From: Microbacterium suaedae
GTDB taxonomy: Bacteria; Actinomycetota; Actinomycetes; Actinomycetales; Microbacteriaceae
DNA: 64,000 nt
Assembly (NCBI RefSeq): GCF_003254645.1
Contig: NZ_PNFD01000002.1
Location: 372,001 to 436,000 of the forward strand
Direction: 5' to 3'
The position numbers and the translations under genes are program-made. The notes below the pieces were generated by a model that did not search any database, was not told the DNA's origin, and saw only the letters and a program-made list of their open reading frames with translations. Below are positions 36,649-47,638 of this stretch, piece by piece (position 1 is the stretch's first letter; each line of letters starts with the position of its first letter).

Positions 36649-37587
36649 TCAGCGCCGCACGAGATCGGCGAGCGCGTCCGCCAGACGGGGGAACCGGAAC
36701 TCGAAGCCGCGGTCCTCGAGCACGGTCGAGGTCGTGTGACGCCCCGTGAGTGCCAGAAGGGGATCCGTTCGCAGGGCCACGGCCGCGAGACGCAGGATGA
36801 TCTCCGGCGTCGGGAGGGCGAGGGGCTGGCCGACGGCCTCGCGCAGGCATCGCATGAGCTCGTCGTTTCGCACGGGGTGGGGTGACGCGGCGATGACGGG
36901 CGCGTCCGGCAGATCCATGCGCGGAGACAGACCGAGACCGGCGCGCGCGATTCGCAGCCAGTCGTCGATGTGGATCCAACTGAACCACTGCGTACCGGCG
37001 CCGATGGGCCCGCCGAACCCCAGCCGCGCAGGCAGGAGCAGCCGATCGAGCGCCGGGGTGTGCGCGTCGAGAACGATCGAGGTGCGGATCGTCACGCGGT
37101 GCGCCGCGTGCGCGTCCCGGGCGGCGGCCTCCCAGGGGCGCACGATGCCGGTCATCTGGGGGAGCCCGTCGACGGGATCCGGTGTGTCCTCCGTGATCTG
37201 CTGCTCGCCGGCGTCGCCGTAGATCGCCGTCGTCGACGCCTGCAACCAGCGATCGACCGGGCGAGAAACGCGCCGGGAAGCCTCGACGAGCGCCTCGGTC
37301 GCCTCCACACGAGACGTGCGGAGGGCGCGGATGTTCTCCTCCGTTGGACGGCAGTCGACCGGCTTCCCCGCCAGATTGACGACCGCGATCTCGCCGTCTG
37401 ACTCGAGCGCATGGGCCCACGAGGGGACATCGCGCGGGTCCCATCCGATCTCGACGGCGCCGGGCGGCGGACCGCCTGAGCGCCCGGGTGTCCGGGTGAG
37501 GACGACGACCTCATGATCGCGACGCACGAGATCGGTCGCCAGAGCGCGACCGAGGGAACCGGATCCGCCGGCGATGACGATCTTCAT
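36649..37587 (-). CDS. TIGR01777-type SDR epimerase-like protein
   Basis: A 312-residue extended SDR protein. VIAGGSGSLGRALATDL (4-20) is the NAD(P) site, AVVNLAGKPVDCRPT the adenine pocket, STTAIYGDAG the catalytic Tyr region, and the C-terminal DUF1731 segment lies near 265-312 (LTGRHTTSTVLEDRGFEF). Substrate unknown; relatives are linked to cell division inhibitor SulA annotations without proof. Divergent from the glycan cluster. Confidence 0.85.
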   Translation of the reverse strand: MKIVIAGGSGSLGRALATDLVRRDHEVVVLTRTPGRSGGPPPGAVEIGWDPRDVPSWAHALESDGEIAVVNLAGKPVDCRPTEENIRALRTSRVEATEALVEASRRVSRPVDRWLQASTTAIYGDAGEQQITEDTPDPVDGLPQMTGIVRPWEAAARDAHAAHRVTIRTSIVLDAHTPALDRLLLPARLGFGGPIGAGTQWFSWIHIDDWLRIARAGLGLSPRMDLPDAPVIAASPHPVRNDELMRCLREAVGQPLALPTPEIILRLAAVALRTDPLLALTGRHTTSTVLEDRGFEFRFPRLADALADLVRR

Positions 37588-37666
37588 ACGCGCGAGTCTG
37601 CCACTCGGGCGCGCATGCGAACAATGCGGATCGCCTGGCGTCTTTCCGTTCGTTCGAGCACCCCAT

Positions 37667-37721
37667 GATTCACGATCGATTCACCCCCGCGTCACCGAGA
37701 AGGGCGGCGCGGTTCACCCTC
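37667..37721 (+). promoter_or_regulatory. Direct-repeat array with 11-nt period, PhoP-box-like
   Basis: Units at 37667 (GATTCACGATC), 37678 (GATTCACCCCC), 37689 (GCGTCACCGAG) and 37711 (GGTTCACCCTC) all place TCAC at unit positions 4-7; only 37700-37710 lacks it. TCAC thus recurs at offsets 0, 11, 22 and 44. The pattern and GTTCACC core are those of PHO boxes bound by PhoP in Streptomyces. It lies 62-116 bp before the first gene of the nonulosonate cluster. Confidence 0.5.
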
Positions 37722-37782
37722 CTTGCGGACACTGTGCCGACGGGCTCGTCAGAGCCTTCACCGCACATCCTCCGGAGGACGC

Positions 37783-38703
37783 ATGCCAAAGGCCGTTGCC
37801 CCGGTTGCCTGGGTCGAGTCGCCTCTGCAGATGATCGGCGCCGCGGAGTGGGCGCACGCCCACGGCCGGCGCGTCGACCTCGCGGGTCGCCTTGCGGTGC
37901 AGGTGGAGACAACCGCCGCGGAACTCACCTCTCGCGGAGCGATGTTCGGCGAGCAGGCGGGCTTCTATGGGATCCCGTGGCGCATGCTCCGCAGCCACGA
38001 GCACTGGCTCGTCGGCGACGGATTCTCGGGACAGTTCCGCCTCGCGGTCGCGCTGCTGCGCCCGCGACGTCTGACGTTCCTCGACGATGGCCTGGGCGCG
38101 GTCGCGTTCGCCGACGCGCTGACCGGCGCCCGCTCATACTCGCGGCCCGGCGTGGCGGAACGGGGGGTCACACGCCGGGTCGCGCCTCTCGCCCTTGACG
38201 CGGTGCGGCTGCGTGCCGCGGCGGGTGCCGTGGACATGTTCACTGCGTTTCCGCTGGGCGAGGAGCGCGAACGCCGACTCGCCGATCTGGGCGTCGGCAT
38301 CGAGAAGCATGCATTCCCCTGGCTGCGCGGCACCCGTCCGAGTGCGCGCATCGGCGAAGCGCTGCCGTGCGATCGCGTGATCCTCGGCAGTGCGCGCGTC
38401 GTCGACGGGCATATGTCCGCGGAGGAATATCTCGCCTGGGTGGGCCAGGAGGGGCGCCGCGGGCCAGCCTGCTACCTGCCGCATCGACGAGAGAGCGAGG
38501 AGATGCTCCTCGAAGTCTCCCGCGTGGCCGGTGTTCGCATCGTGCGTACCGGCCTCCCGATCGAGCTCGTGCTCGCGGGTCGTGCGCGTCCGCTGGAGAT
38601 CGCGACGCAGCCGTCCAGCGCGGCCGTGACGCTGCGCCGCGTGCTCGCGGGAACGCAGAGCCTCGTACGCGAGGCGGGGGAGACACGGGAGATCGCCCGG
38701 TGA
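37783..38703 (+). CDS. Sialyltransferase-like glycosyltransferase
   Basis: A 306-residue protein that looks like a GT-B enzyme of the GT52/polysialyltransferase type. WVESPLQMIGAAEWA (10-24) is the usual opening, LTFLDDGLGAVAFADAL gives the (D/E)-D-G motif at about 101-103, YLPHRRES stands where the H-P motif is expected (His about 234, but followed by Arg), and ATQPSSAAVTL resembles the C-terminal Ser motif. Such enzymes transfer CMP-nonulosonic acids. GGAGGA precedes ATG by 6 nt. Followed by overlapping genes for a NeuB-type pathway, which supports the call. No membrane segment. Confidence 0.6.
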   Translation: MPKAVAPVAWVESPLQMIGAAEWAHAHGRRVDLAGRLAVQVETTAAELTSRGAMFGEQAGFYGIPWRMLRSHEHWLVGDGFSGQFRLAVALLRPRRLTFLDDGLGAVAFADALTGARSYSRPGVAERGVTRRVAPLALDAVRLRAAAGAVDMFTAFPLGEERERRLADLGVGIEKHAFPWLRGTRPSARIGEALPCDRVILGSARVVDGHMSAEEYLAWVGQEGRRGPACYLPHRRESEEMLLEVSRVAGVRIVRTGLPIELVLAGRARPLEIATQPSSAAVTLRRVLAGTQSLVREAGETREIAR

Positions 38704-39215
38704 CAGGCGAGGTCGTCGCGATCGACGTGGACGCCGTCGTCACCGATTTCGATGGCGTCCAGACGGATGACACGGCGTCGCTGAGCGAGGACGGCGCGGA
38801 GAGCGTGCGCGTGAGCCGCGCCGACGGCATGGGCGTGCGCCTGCTGCGCGAGGCGGGGATCCCTGTGCTCATCCTCTCGACCGAGACGAATCCCGTCGTG
38901 TCCGCACGCGCGTCGAAGCTGCGTGTCGACGTGATCCAGGCATCGGGCGATAAGCGTGCGGCGCTCGAGGAATGGGCTGCCCGCGCCGGGATCCCGCTGT
39001 CGCGGATCGCCTACGTCGGAAACGACGTCAACGACCTGGGCGCCCTGGATGCGGTCGGCTGGCCGATCGTCGTCCCCGGGGCCCATCCGCTCGCCACGGC
39101 GAGCGCCCGCATCGTGCTCGCCCGTCCGGGCGGGCACGGAGCTGTCCGCGAGGTGGCCGAGCGCGTGCTCGCCGCGCGGGCGGCGCAATCACCACGAGAA
39201 GGGATGAGCGCATGA
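38700..39215 (+). CDS. KdsC-like HAD phosphatase (nonulosonate-9-phosphate phosphatase?)
   Basis: A 171-residue capless HAD enzyme of the KdsC group. VVTDFDGVQTDD holds the nucleophile Asp16 and Asp18, LILSTETNPVVSARASKL motif II, ASGDKRAALEEWA the Lys, and AYVGNDVNDLGAL the metal Asp pair. The same domain is fused to some CMP-acylneuraminate synthetases, but no cytidylyltransferase part is present. Placed beside NeuB it likely removes the 9-phosphate of a nonulosonate, like the Kdn-9-P phosphatase of Bacteroides. GTG start with 4-nt overlaps on both sides. Confidence 0.75.
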   Translation: MTGEVVAIDVDAVVTDFDGVQTDDTASLSEDGAESVRVSRADGMGVRLLREAGIPVLILSTETNPVVSARASKLRVDVIQASGDKRAALEEWAARAGIPLSRIAYVGNDVNDLGALDAVGWPIVVPGAHPLATASARIVLARPGGHGAVREVAERVLAARAAQSPREGMSA

Positions 39216-40084
39216 GCGTCACCATCGGATCGCGTCAGGTCGGGGGAGGCGCACCGGCCTTCGTCATCGCGGAGATCGGCCTCAACCACAATGGGTCGGT
39301 CGAGCTCGCGAAGCAGCTCATCGACGTGGCGGCCGATGCCGGCGCCGACGCCGTGAAGTTCCAGAAGCGCACGCCCGAGATCTGCACTCCCGAGCACATG
39401 CGCGATACGCCTCGTGACACGCCGTGGGGAACGATGACGTACCTCGAATATCGCCACCGCGTCGAGTTCGGCCGCGACGAGTACATCGAGATCGGTGACC
39501 ACGCCGTGATGCGCGGGCTCGAGTGGTTCGCGTCGCCCTGGGACGTGCCGAGCGTCGAGTTCCTCGAGGATCTGGGCGCCGTGTGCCACAAGGTCGCGTC
39601 GGCGAGTGTCACCGACATCGAGCTGCTCGAGGCCCTGCGGGACACGGGGAAGCCGATCATCCTGTCGACGGGCATGTCGACCATGGCGGAGATCGACCGA
39701 GCGGTCCAGGTGCTCGGAACGGACGGCCTCGTCGTGATGCATGCGACGTCGACCTATCCGATGGAGCCGGAGGAGGCGAATCTGCGCATGATCCCGGTTC
39801 TGCGGGATCGCTTCCCCGGAGTGCCGATCGGGTACTCGGGCCACGAGCGCGGCCTGCAGATCTCTCTCGCCGCGGTCGCCGTCGGCGCCGTCGCAGTCGA
39901 GCGCCACATCACCCTCGACCGCACGATGTGGGGATCCGATCATGCGGCTTCCCTCGAGCCCGGCGGGCTCGCGACGCTCGTTCGCGACATCCGGATCATC
40001 GAGTCGGCTCGTGGCGACGGTGTCAAGCGCGTCTTCCCGGGGGAGGAAGCGCCGAAGGCGAAGCTGCGGCGCGTCGGCGCGTGA
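39212..40084 (+). CDS. NeuB-like nonulosonic acid (phosphate) synthase
   Basis: Condenses phosphoenolpyruvate with a hexose or hexose-6-phosphate to a nine-carbon keto acid. The 290-residue TIM barrel has AEIGLNHNGSVELAKQLID (metal and substrate), DAVKFQKRTPEI (PEP Lys), ILSTGMSTMAEIDRAV, MHATSTYPMEPEEANLRMI, IGYSGHERG and ERHITLDRTMWGSDHAASLE. The C-terminal SAF (antifreeze-like) domain of sialic acid synthases (about 340-350 residues total) is missing. Together with the phosphatase and the lack of NeuC this fits a Kdn-like product. Overlaps its neighbours by 4 nt. Confidence 0.85.
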   Translation: MSVTIGSRQVGGGAPAFVIAEIGLNHNGSVELAKQLIDVAADAGADAVKFQKRTPEICTPEHMRDTPRDTPWGTMTYLEYRHRVEFGRDEYIEIGDHAVMRGLEWFASPWDVPSVEFLEDLGAVCHKVASASVTDIELLEALRDTGKPIILSTGMSTMAEIDRAVQVLGTDGLVVMHATSTYPMEPEEANLRMIPVLRDRFPGVPIGYSGHERGLQISLAAVAVGAVAVERHITLDRTMWGSDHAASLEPGGLATLVRDIRIIESARGDGVKRVFPGEEAPKAKLRRVGA

Positions 40085-41406
40085 CGCGGCCCCTCGGGCG
40101 GCCGCTGCGGATCGTGGCGGTCACCGAGACCGACTCGTACGTGAAGTGGGCGGCCGCACTGCTCGGGGGAGCGCGCGCGGAGGGGCGGCTCATCGTCCTG
40201 GACACGCAGCTTGTCGTCAGTGACGCGCAGCTGGAGGCCGCTCTCGCGGGGACCGGGCTGGCGACCAATCGGGTCGCGCGGTGCACTTTCGACGAACTCG
40301 CAGGGGAGCTCCGCGGAGCCGACGTCGTTCTGGCGGCGGCCCGAGGGCCCGTCGGGCGCGTGGTCGCCCGGGTCGCGGCGGGGCTCGATCCCCGGCCCGT
40401 CATCGCGACGGGGCTGCCGGGTATCTCGATCCCCGCGACGTGGCTCGCCCTGCATTTCCGTCGCGAGTGCGATGTGTTCCTTCTCCATTCGCATCGCGAG
40501 ATCCGGGACTTTCGCGAGCTGGCGGCGCTGCGGGGGATCACACAGCGATTCGCCCTCGCGACCCTCCCCTTCGCACGCGCGGTGAAACTCTCGGGGGAGA
40601 GCACCGCATCGTCGAGCATGTTCTCCGAGACATCGATCGCCTCAAGCGCGGCCTCCGCCGTCATCCTCAGCTCCAGCCGCGCGGACGGTGCACGCCCCGA
40701 TGGGTCGGGCACGGATCTCGTGTTCGCGGCCCAGGCCATCGTGCCGCGCGAACGCGACGACCGTGTGCGGATGGCGCGGATCCTCGTGCGCGCGGCGCGG
40801 GCCGACCCCTCGCGCCGGGTGGTGCTGAAGCTGCGGGGCAGACCGGGAGAGCAGCAGACGCATCGCGAAGATGACGCGTATCCGGATCTGCTTGCCGAGA
40901 TGCCGGACGTGCCGCCGAATCTCGTGACGTCGTACGAGCCGATGTCACGCGCCCTCGAACGGGCTGAGGGTCTCGTCACGGTGAGCTCGACGGCGGCGAT
41001 CGAGGCGGCCGCGCAGGGCGTGCCGGTCATCGCGCTCGATGCCTTCGGCGTGGATCCCTCGCTCATCAACATCGTGTTCGAAGGCAGCGGGCTGCTCGCG
41101 GGGGAGGACGACGTCGTCGCACGTCGGTTCCGGCGGCCCGATCCGGCGTGGTTGCGCGACAACTACTTCCACGACCCGGTCGATGACACCTGGGAAGAAG
41201 TCCTTGATGAGTTGGTCGCGCGGCGCCGTGGCGGTGAGCTGGATCCGCGTCCGGCGCCCCGCGCGATCGGCGGGCGGGCACGCGCGGCGTGGGAGCGCCG
41301 CATCGCCCTCGGCAACCGCGACCGCTCTCTCGCCGGGCGCGCCGTCTTCGCGATCGGCGTGCCGGTGCGCGCGGTGCTGCGCGGGGTGCGGCGCCTCACG
41401 CCCTGA
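40081..41406 (+). CDS. Putative glycosyltransferase (DUF6716-like)
   Basis: A 441-residue GT-B-like protein resembling, from memory, the family called DUF6716. The N-terminal half has LRIVAVTETDSYVKWAAALL and VIATGLPGISIPATWLAL; the C-terminal half has VLKLRGRPGEQQTHRE and GLVTVSSTAAIEAAAQGVPVIALDAFGVD, the donor-side pattern of capsule and polysialic acid transferases. An Arg-rich tail may bind membrane. GTG start overlaps neuB, so the four genes form one operon. Donor and acceptor unknown. Confidence 0.6.
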   Translation: MTRPLGRPLRIVAVTETDSYVKWAAALLGGARAEGRLIVLDTQLVVSDAQLEAALAGTGLATNRVARCTFDELAGELRGADVVLAAARGPVGRVVARVAAGLDPRPVIATGLPGISIPATWLALHFRRECDVFLLHSHREIRDFRELAALRGITQRFALATLPFARAVKLSGESTASSSMFSETSIASSAASAVILSSSRADGARPDGSGTDLVFAAQAIVPRERDDRVRMARILVRAARADPSRRVVLKLRGRPGEQQTHREDDAYPDLLAEMPDVPPNLVTSYEPMSRALERAEGLVTVSSTAAIEAAAQGVPVIALDAFGVDPSLINIVFEGSGLLAGEDDVVARRFRRPDPAWLRDNYFHDPVDDTWEEVLDELVARRRGGELDPRPAPRAIGGRARAAWERRIALGNRDRSLAGRAVFAIGVPVRAVLRGVRRLTP

Positions 41407-41424
41407 GGCCCGGCGGGAGAACCG

Positions 41425-42276
41425 TCAGCAGGCGAGCTCGCTGCGAAGCCGTGCGATGTGCCGAGCCGTGATGTCGTCTTCGGCGACTCCCTCGTCGAAG
41501 CGCGGCCGCTCGCGGATGACCCGGAACGGCACTTCAGGAACGTCGCCGAAGGGACGCACATCGAGGTGGGTCGTGTCGTAGCCGGACTCGTGGAGCTGCG
41601 CCGACATGTCGTAGTCCTGGCCGGAATCTCCGGCCGTGAACCATCGCCGGGGCGGGGTCATCTGTGCGGAGATCAGATCGAGGGCGCGCCGGGCGCCGAG
41701 CGCCTTGCCGCTTGAGACGTGCTCGACATCGACCGAGATCACGGTCGGATAGATCGTGATGGCGTCGCCGACGTCGAGACGATCGATCTGCTCTTCGATG
41801 GCTGCGACGAGCTCGGTGCGGCGGGCGACGAATGTCTCGTTCGGCACCTCGACGTGCTGTTCGAGGGAGATCATCGTGCGCTTCGTCTCATCGAAGAAGA
41901 CGACGTCTCGGAATCGCTCGGCGACTTCGCGGCCGGCCGCGACAAGGGCAGCGGGAGGGGCGACCGCGTCATCGCGCTGCACCTCGCCGACGGTCGCCTC
42001 GCCGCCGGTTGAGTCAAGAGCGAACCACGTGCCGCCCTTCTCGCCGACGCCCCACACCGGGTCCTCCGCTCGCAGGCCGGCGGCGACGAGGGGCGGGATC
42101 ACGCGGTCGCGAAGGAAGTCGGTCGATCGACCCGTGTTGAATACGACGGGGCATCCGGCCTGCGCGATCGCGACGAGATCGGGCGCGAGAGTCGGCACGC
42201 GCAGCGTGCGGGTCTGGGTGCTCGAGAGAGGTCCGTCGACATCGAGGAGGAGGCCGAGGGCAGGGGAATCGGTCAC
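41425..42276 (-). CDS. HAD-family hydrolase
   Basis: A 283-residue HAD protein. Motif I is GLLLDVDGPLSS (Asp12 and Asp14), motif II VVFNTGRSTDF, and the late motif RRWFTAGDSGQDYDMSAQL. A large cap lies between, as in sucrose- or trehalose-phosphatases. Substrate unknown. It is convergent with the glycan cluster and 12 nt after the NUDIX gene, so it belongs to the latter's transcript. Confidence 0.75.
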   Translation of the reverse strand: MTDSPALGLLLDVDGPLSSTQTRTLRVPTLAPDLVAIAQAGCPVVFNTGRSTDFLRDRVIPPLVAAGLRAEDPVWGVGEKGGTWFALDSTGGEATVGEVQRDDAVAPPAALVAAGREVAERFRDVVFFDETKRTMISLEQHVEVPNETFVARRTELVAAIEEQIDRLDVGDAITIYPTVISVDVEHVSSGKALGARRALDLISAQMTPPRRWFTAGDSGQDYDMSAQLHESGYDTTHLDVRPFGDVPEVPFRVIRERPRFDEGVAEDDITARHIARLRSELAC

Positions 42277-42288
42277 CGGGCCATTCTG

Positions 42289-42974
42289 TCAGCCCAGCGG
42301 CACCTCGCGCGTCTGATCCCACGGCTCCTCCCAGCCGAGACGAGCGAGCAGACGGTCGAGGAGACCGGCCGTGAAGCCCCAGATGAAGCGCTCCGCGCCG
42401 TCGACCTCGAGAATCCAGCCCGGGCCGCGCCGCGTCTCGGCACCCTGGCGGATCGTCCACGTCACGCGGTTCGCGGGGTCGAGAAGATCGGCGACAGGCG
42501 CGCGGAACACCGCGGACGACTCGGCCGCGTCGACGGGGCGCACGGGGGTCGGCTGGTGCCACCATCCGACAACAGGCGTGACGACGTGGTTCGAGAACGG
42601 CAGCGGCTGTTCACCGAGGCGTCCCAGGACTTCGACGCCGGAGGGATCGAGACCCGTTTCCTCCCACGCCTCGCGAAGGGCAGCGCTCTCCACGCTGTCG
42701 TCGCCCGGATCCACGCGTCCCCCGGGGAAGGCGACCTGACCGGCGTGCGATCGGAGCGTCTGGGCGCGCGTCAGAAGCAGGACGTCGAGATCAGCCGAGA
42801 CGGCCGCATTCCGTGCGCGATGCTCGGCGGGGAGGCGATCGAGCACGCCGAACAGGATGAGCACGGCGGCGGGGCGGGCACGGTCGACGTCGAACGCGTC
42901 GACCTCGGGCAGGTCCCAGATCGGATCCGGACCCGCCCGACGGAGGAGGTCGCGCAGCTGCGCGTACGCGGTGC

Positions 42975-42978
<4 letters not shown>
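42289..42978 (-). CDS. NUDIX hydrolase (CoA pyrophosphatase-like), possible CTG start
   Basis: A 229-residue NUDIX protein if started at CTG 42978. The Nudix box is GGRVDPGDDSVESAALREAWEETGL in parts: GGRVDP, ALREAWEETGLD; upstream LRSHAGQVAFPGG matches CoA-pyrophosphatase relatives. The frame between 42978 and the first GTG (42864) reads STAYAQLRDLLRRAGPDPIW, like the N-terminus of related proteins, yet has no ATG, GTG or TTG. The CTG overlaps the stop of the PTS gene (CTGA). Starting at GTG 42864 would give a shortened 191-residue form. Confidence 0.8.
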
Positions 42979-44891
<1,913 letters not shown>

Positions 44892-44943
44892 TTCGAGTCT
44901 CCGAGTCGGGTCGCGAGAGAGAATGAGGTGAAGATATCGACCT

Positions 44944-44981
44944 CCGGGCGCCGGCGACAGGGGGCTGCGCCGGGCGCCCGG
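44944..44981 (-). terminator. Terminator after the peptide ABC operon
   Basis: CCGGGCGCCGGCG (44944-44956) pairs with 44968-44981 with one bulged G, 8-45 bp after the stop of the ABC ATPase gene on the minus strand. Confidence 0.6.
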
Positions 44982-44988
44982 CCCGGGG

Positions 44989-46635
44989 TCAGATGATACG
45001 GCGCCGCTCGTCGCGACGGGCGGCCTGCTCCGCGGGATCGGGAACCGGCAGCGACGCGATGAGGCGCCGCGTGTAGTCGTTCTGCGGATCCCCGAGGACG
45101 TCGGCCGTGAGCCCCTGCTCCGCGACGCGCCCGTTCTTCAGCACCGCGATGCGGTGCGCGAGGAGGTCGACCACCGCGAGATCGTGGGTGATGAACAGGC
45201 ACGCGAAGCCGAACTGCTCCTGGAGTTCCTGGAACAGCTCGAGCACCGTCGCCTGTACCGACACGTCGAGCGCGCTCGTCGGCTCGTCGGCGATGAGCAG
45301 CTTCGGGTTCAGGGCGATCCCGCGCGCGAGCGACGCGCGCTGACGCTGACCGCCGGAGAGCTCGTGCGGGTACCTGCGGGCGAAGTCGCCCGGGAGGCGC
45401 ACGGCCTCGAGCAGCTCGACGACCCGATCCTCGGCGTCCTCGACGGTCGACGCCTCGCCGTGCACAATGAGGGGCTCGGCGACGCACGCGCCGATCGTCA
45501 GCAGCGGATTGAAGCTCGACGCCGGGTCCTGGAACACAAACCCCAGGTCCTTTCGATGCGGGCGCAACTGGCGTTCGCGAACCCCGTTCATCTCGACCCC
45601 GAGCACCTCGAGAGATCCGCCCGTCACGGTCGTCAGGCCCGCGATCGCGCGCCCAATCGTCGACTTGCCGGATCCGGACTCGCCGACGAGCCCGAGAACC
45701 TCGCCGGGGCGGATGTCGAAATCGACGCCCCGCACGGCGCGGAAGCCGTGCGCCCCGAAGCGGCCCGGGTACTCGATCTCGAGCCCGCGCGCCGCGACGA
45801 GGGGAGTGGCCTCAGGGTCGCCCGTCCACGTCCGGTCGGCGATATCGAGGCGCGGGACGGCGGCGAGGAGCGTCTTCGTATAGTCGGCCTGCGGTGCGTC
45901 GAACAGCTCGGCGGTCGGGGCGGTCTCGACGACGTCGCCGCGATACATGACGCACACGCGATCGGCGAGATCGGCGACAACGCCCATGTTGTGCGTGATG
46001 AGCAGGATCGCGGTGCCGAACTCGTCGCGCACGACCCGCAGGAGGTCGAGGATCTCGGCCTGGACCGTGACGTCGAGCGCCGTCGTCGGCTCGTCCGCGA
46101 TGAGCACCTTCGGCCCGAGGGCGAGGGCCTGCGCGATGACGATGCGCTGCTTCTGCCCTCCCGAGAACTGGTGCGGGTAATCATCGACGCGCTTCTGCGG
46201 ATCCGGGATCCCGACCTTCTCGAGGATCTCGATCGCGCGCCCGCGCGCGGCTTTCCTCGAGATCTTCTGGTGGGCTCGCAGGCCCTCCGCGATCTGCCAC
46301 CCCACGGGAAAGACCGGGTTGAGGGCGGTCATCGGCTCCTGGAAGATCATCGCAGCCTCGGTGCCGCGCAGCTCGCGCAGGCGGCTGCCCGACAGGGTGA
46401 CGACGTCGGTCCCGTTCACGACCACGGCGCCCGTCGTGGTCGCAGTCTCGGGCAGTAGCCCGAGGAGGGTGCGCGCCGTGACGGTCTTGCCGGATCCGGA
46501 TTCGCCCACGATCGCGAGCACCTCGCGCTCGCGCACTTCGAGGTCGATTCCGTGCACGACGTGCACGTCGCCGCCGTCGGTCGCGAAGGTGACGTCGAGG
46601 TTCGAGATTTCGACGGGGAGCTGGTTTGCGCTCAT
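44989..46635 (-). CDS. Fused peptide/nickel ABC transporter ATPase (DppD-DppF type)
   Basis: A 548-residue double ATPase energising the oligopeptide-type importer encoded upstream. First cassette: GESGSGKT (44-51), QFSGGQKQR signature and LIADEPTTALDV. Second cassette: GESGSGKS (about 318), LSGGQRQRASLARGI and LIADEPTSALDV. Each ends in the oligopeptide-family tail (DYTKTLLAAVP and DYTRRLIASLP). Both halves look catalytically complete. ATG overlaps the DppC gene stop (ATGA). Confidence 0.93.
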   Translation of the reverse strand: MSANQLPVEISNLDVTFATDGGDVHVVHGIDLEVREREVLAIVGESGSGKTVTARTLLGLLPETATTTGAVVVNGTDVVTLSGSRLRELRGTEAAMIFQEPMTALNPVFPVGWQIAEGLRAHQKISRKAARGRAIEILEKVGIPDPQKRVDDYPHQFSGGQKQRIVIAQALALGPKVLIADEPTTALDVTVQAEILDLLRVVRDEFGTAILLITHNMGVVADLADRVCVMYRGDVVETAPTAELFDAPQADYTKTLLAAVPRLDIADRTWTGDPEATPLVAARGLEIEYPGRFGAHGFRAVRGVDFDIRPGEVLGLVGESGSGKSTIGRAIAGLTTVTGGSLEVLGVEMNGVRERQLRPHRKDLGFVFQDPASSFNPLLTIGACVAEPLIVHGEASTVEDAEDRVVELLEAVRLPGDFARRYPHELSGGQRQRASLARGIALNPKLLIADEPTSALDVSVQATVLELFQELQEQFGFACLFITHDLAVVDLLAHRIAVLKNGRVAEQGLTADVLGDPQNDYTRRLIASLPVPDPAEQAARRDERRRII

Positions 46636-47579
46636 ACCGCGACCTCCTTGTTCTGCTTCTTCGCGCGTCGGCGCGTACGCAGGCGCGGATCGGCGAGATC
46701 GTTGAGGCTCTCGCCGACGAGCGTGATGCCCATGACGACGAGAACGATGGCGAGTCCGGGGAACACGGCTGTCCACCAGCGCCCGGCCGTGACATCCTCG
46801 ACGGCGCGGTTGAGGTCGTAGCCCCACTCCGCCGCCTGGGTCGGCTCGATTCCGAAGCCGAGGAAGCCGAGGCCCGCGATCGTCAGGATCGCCTCGGAGG
46901 CGTTGAGCGTGAAGATCAGCGGGAGGCTGCGGGTCGCGTTGCGGAGGACATGGCGCAGCATGATTCGCCACGTCGACGCGCCGACGACGCGGGCCGACTC
47001 GACATACGCCTCGCTCTTGATGCGCACGGTCTCGGCGCGCACGACACGGAAGTACTGCGGGATGAACACGACCGTGATCGAGATCGCGGTCGCGAAGATC
47101 CCGCCCCACAGCGTCGACTGCCCCGCCGAGATGACGATGGCCGCGACGATCGCGAGCAGGAGCGACGGGAACGCGTAGACGGCGTCACAGATGACGACGA
47201 GGATCCGATCGAGCCAGCCGCCGAGGTAGCCGGACACGACGCCGAGGAGGATGCCGAGGAAGAGGCTCATCACGACGGAGACGACGATGACGAGGAAAGC
47301 GGTCCTGGCGCCCCAGAGCACCCGGGAGAACACGTCGTAGCCCGCAATGGTCGTGCCCCAGATGTGCTCTGCCGACGGTGCCTGCCGCGGGGTGAAGGTG
47401 CCCGCGTCGTCAGACAGCTGCGCATAGCCGAACGGGGCGATGAACGGGGCGAACACCGCGACGAGCAGGAAGATCACGCAGATCACGAGACCCGCGATGA
47501 GCATGCCGCGCTGCAGACCGACGGCCTGTCGCAGATCCTTGATGACCGGGATTCGATCGAGCAGGGGAGTGCTTGCCAT
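46632..47579 (-). CDS. ABC peptide transporter permease (DppC-like)
   Basis: A 315-residue permease with an N-terminal helix (LIAGLVICVIFLLVAVF), a periplasmic loop, and five further helices with the EAA loop ESARVVGASTWRIMLRHVLRN. DppC/OppC type by the N-terminal OppC_N region (PFGYAQLSDDAGTFTPRQAP). Partner of DppB and DppDF here. Confidence 0.9.
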   Translation of the reverse strand: MASTPLLDRIPVIKDLRQAVGLQRGMLIAGLVICVIFLLVAVFAPFIAPFGYAQLSDDAGTFTPRQAPSAEHIWGTTIAGYDVFSRVLWGARTAFLVIVVSVVMSLFLGILLGVVSGYLGGWLDRILVVICDAVYAFPSLLLAIVAAIVISAGQSTLWGGIFATAISITVVFIPQYFRVVRAETVRIKSEAYVESARVVGASTWRIMLRHVLRNATRSLPLIFTLNASEAILTIAGLGFLGFGIEPTQAAEWGYDLNRAVEDVTAGRWWTAVFPGLAIVLVVMGITLVGESLNDLADPRLRTRRRAKKQNKEVAV

Positions 47580-47638
47580 ATCAGTGCCTCACCTCTCGCG
47601 CTGTGGGCACTGCGCCGATGAAGGTCGTGCGGGGCATG

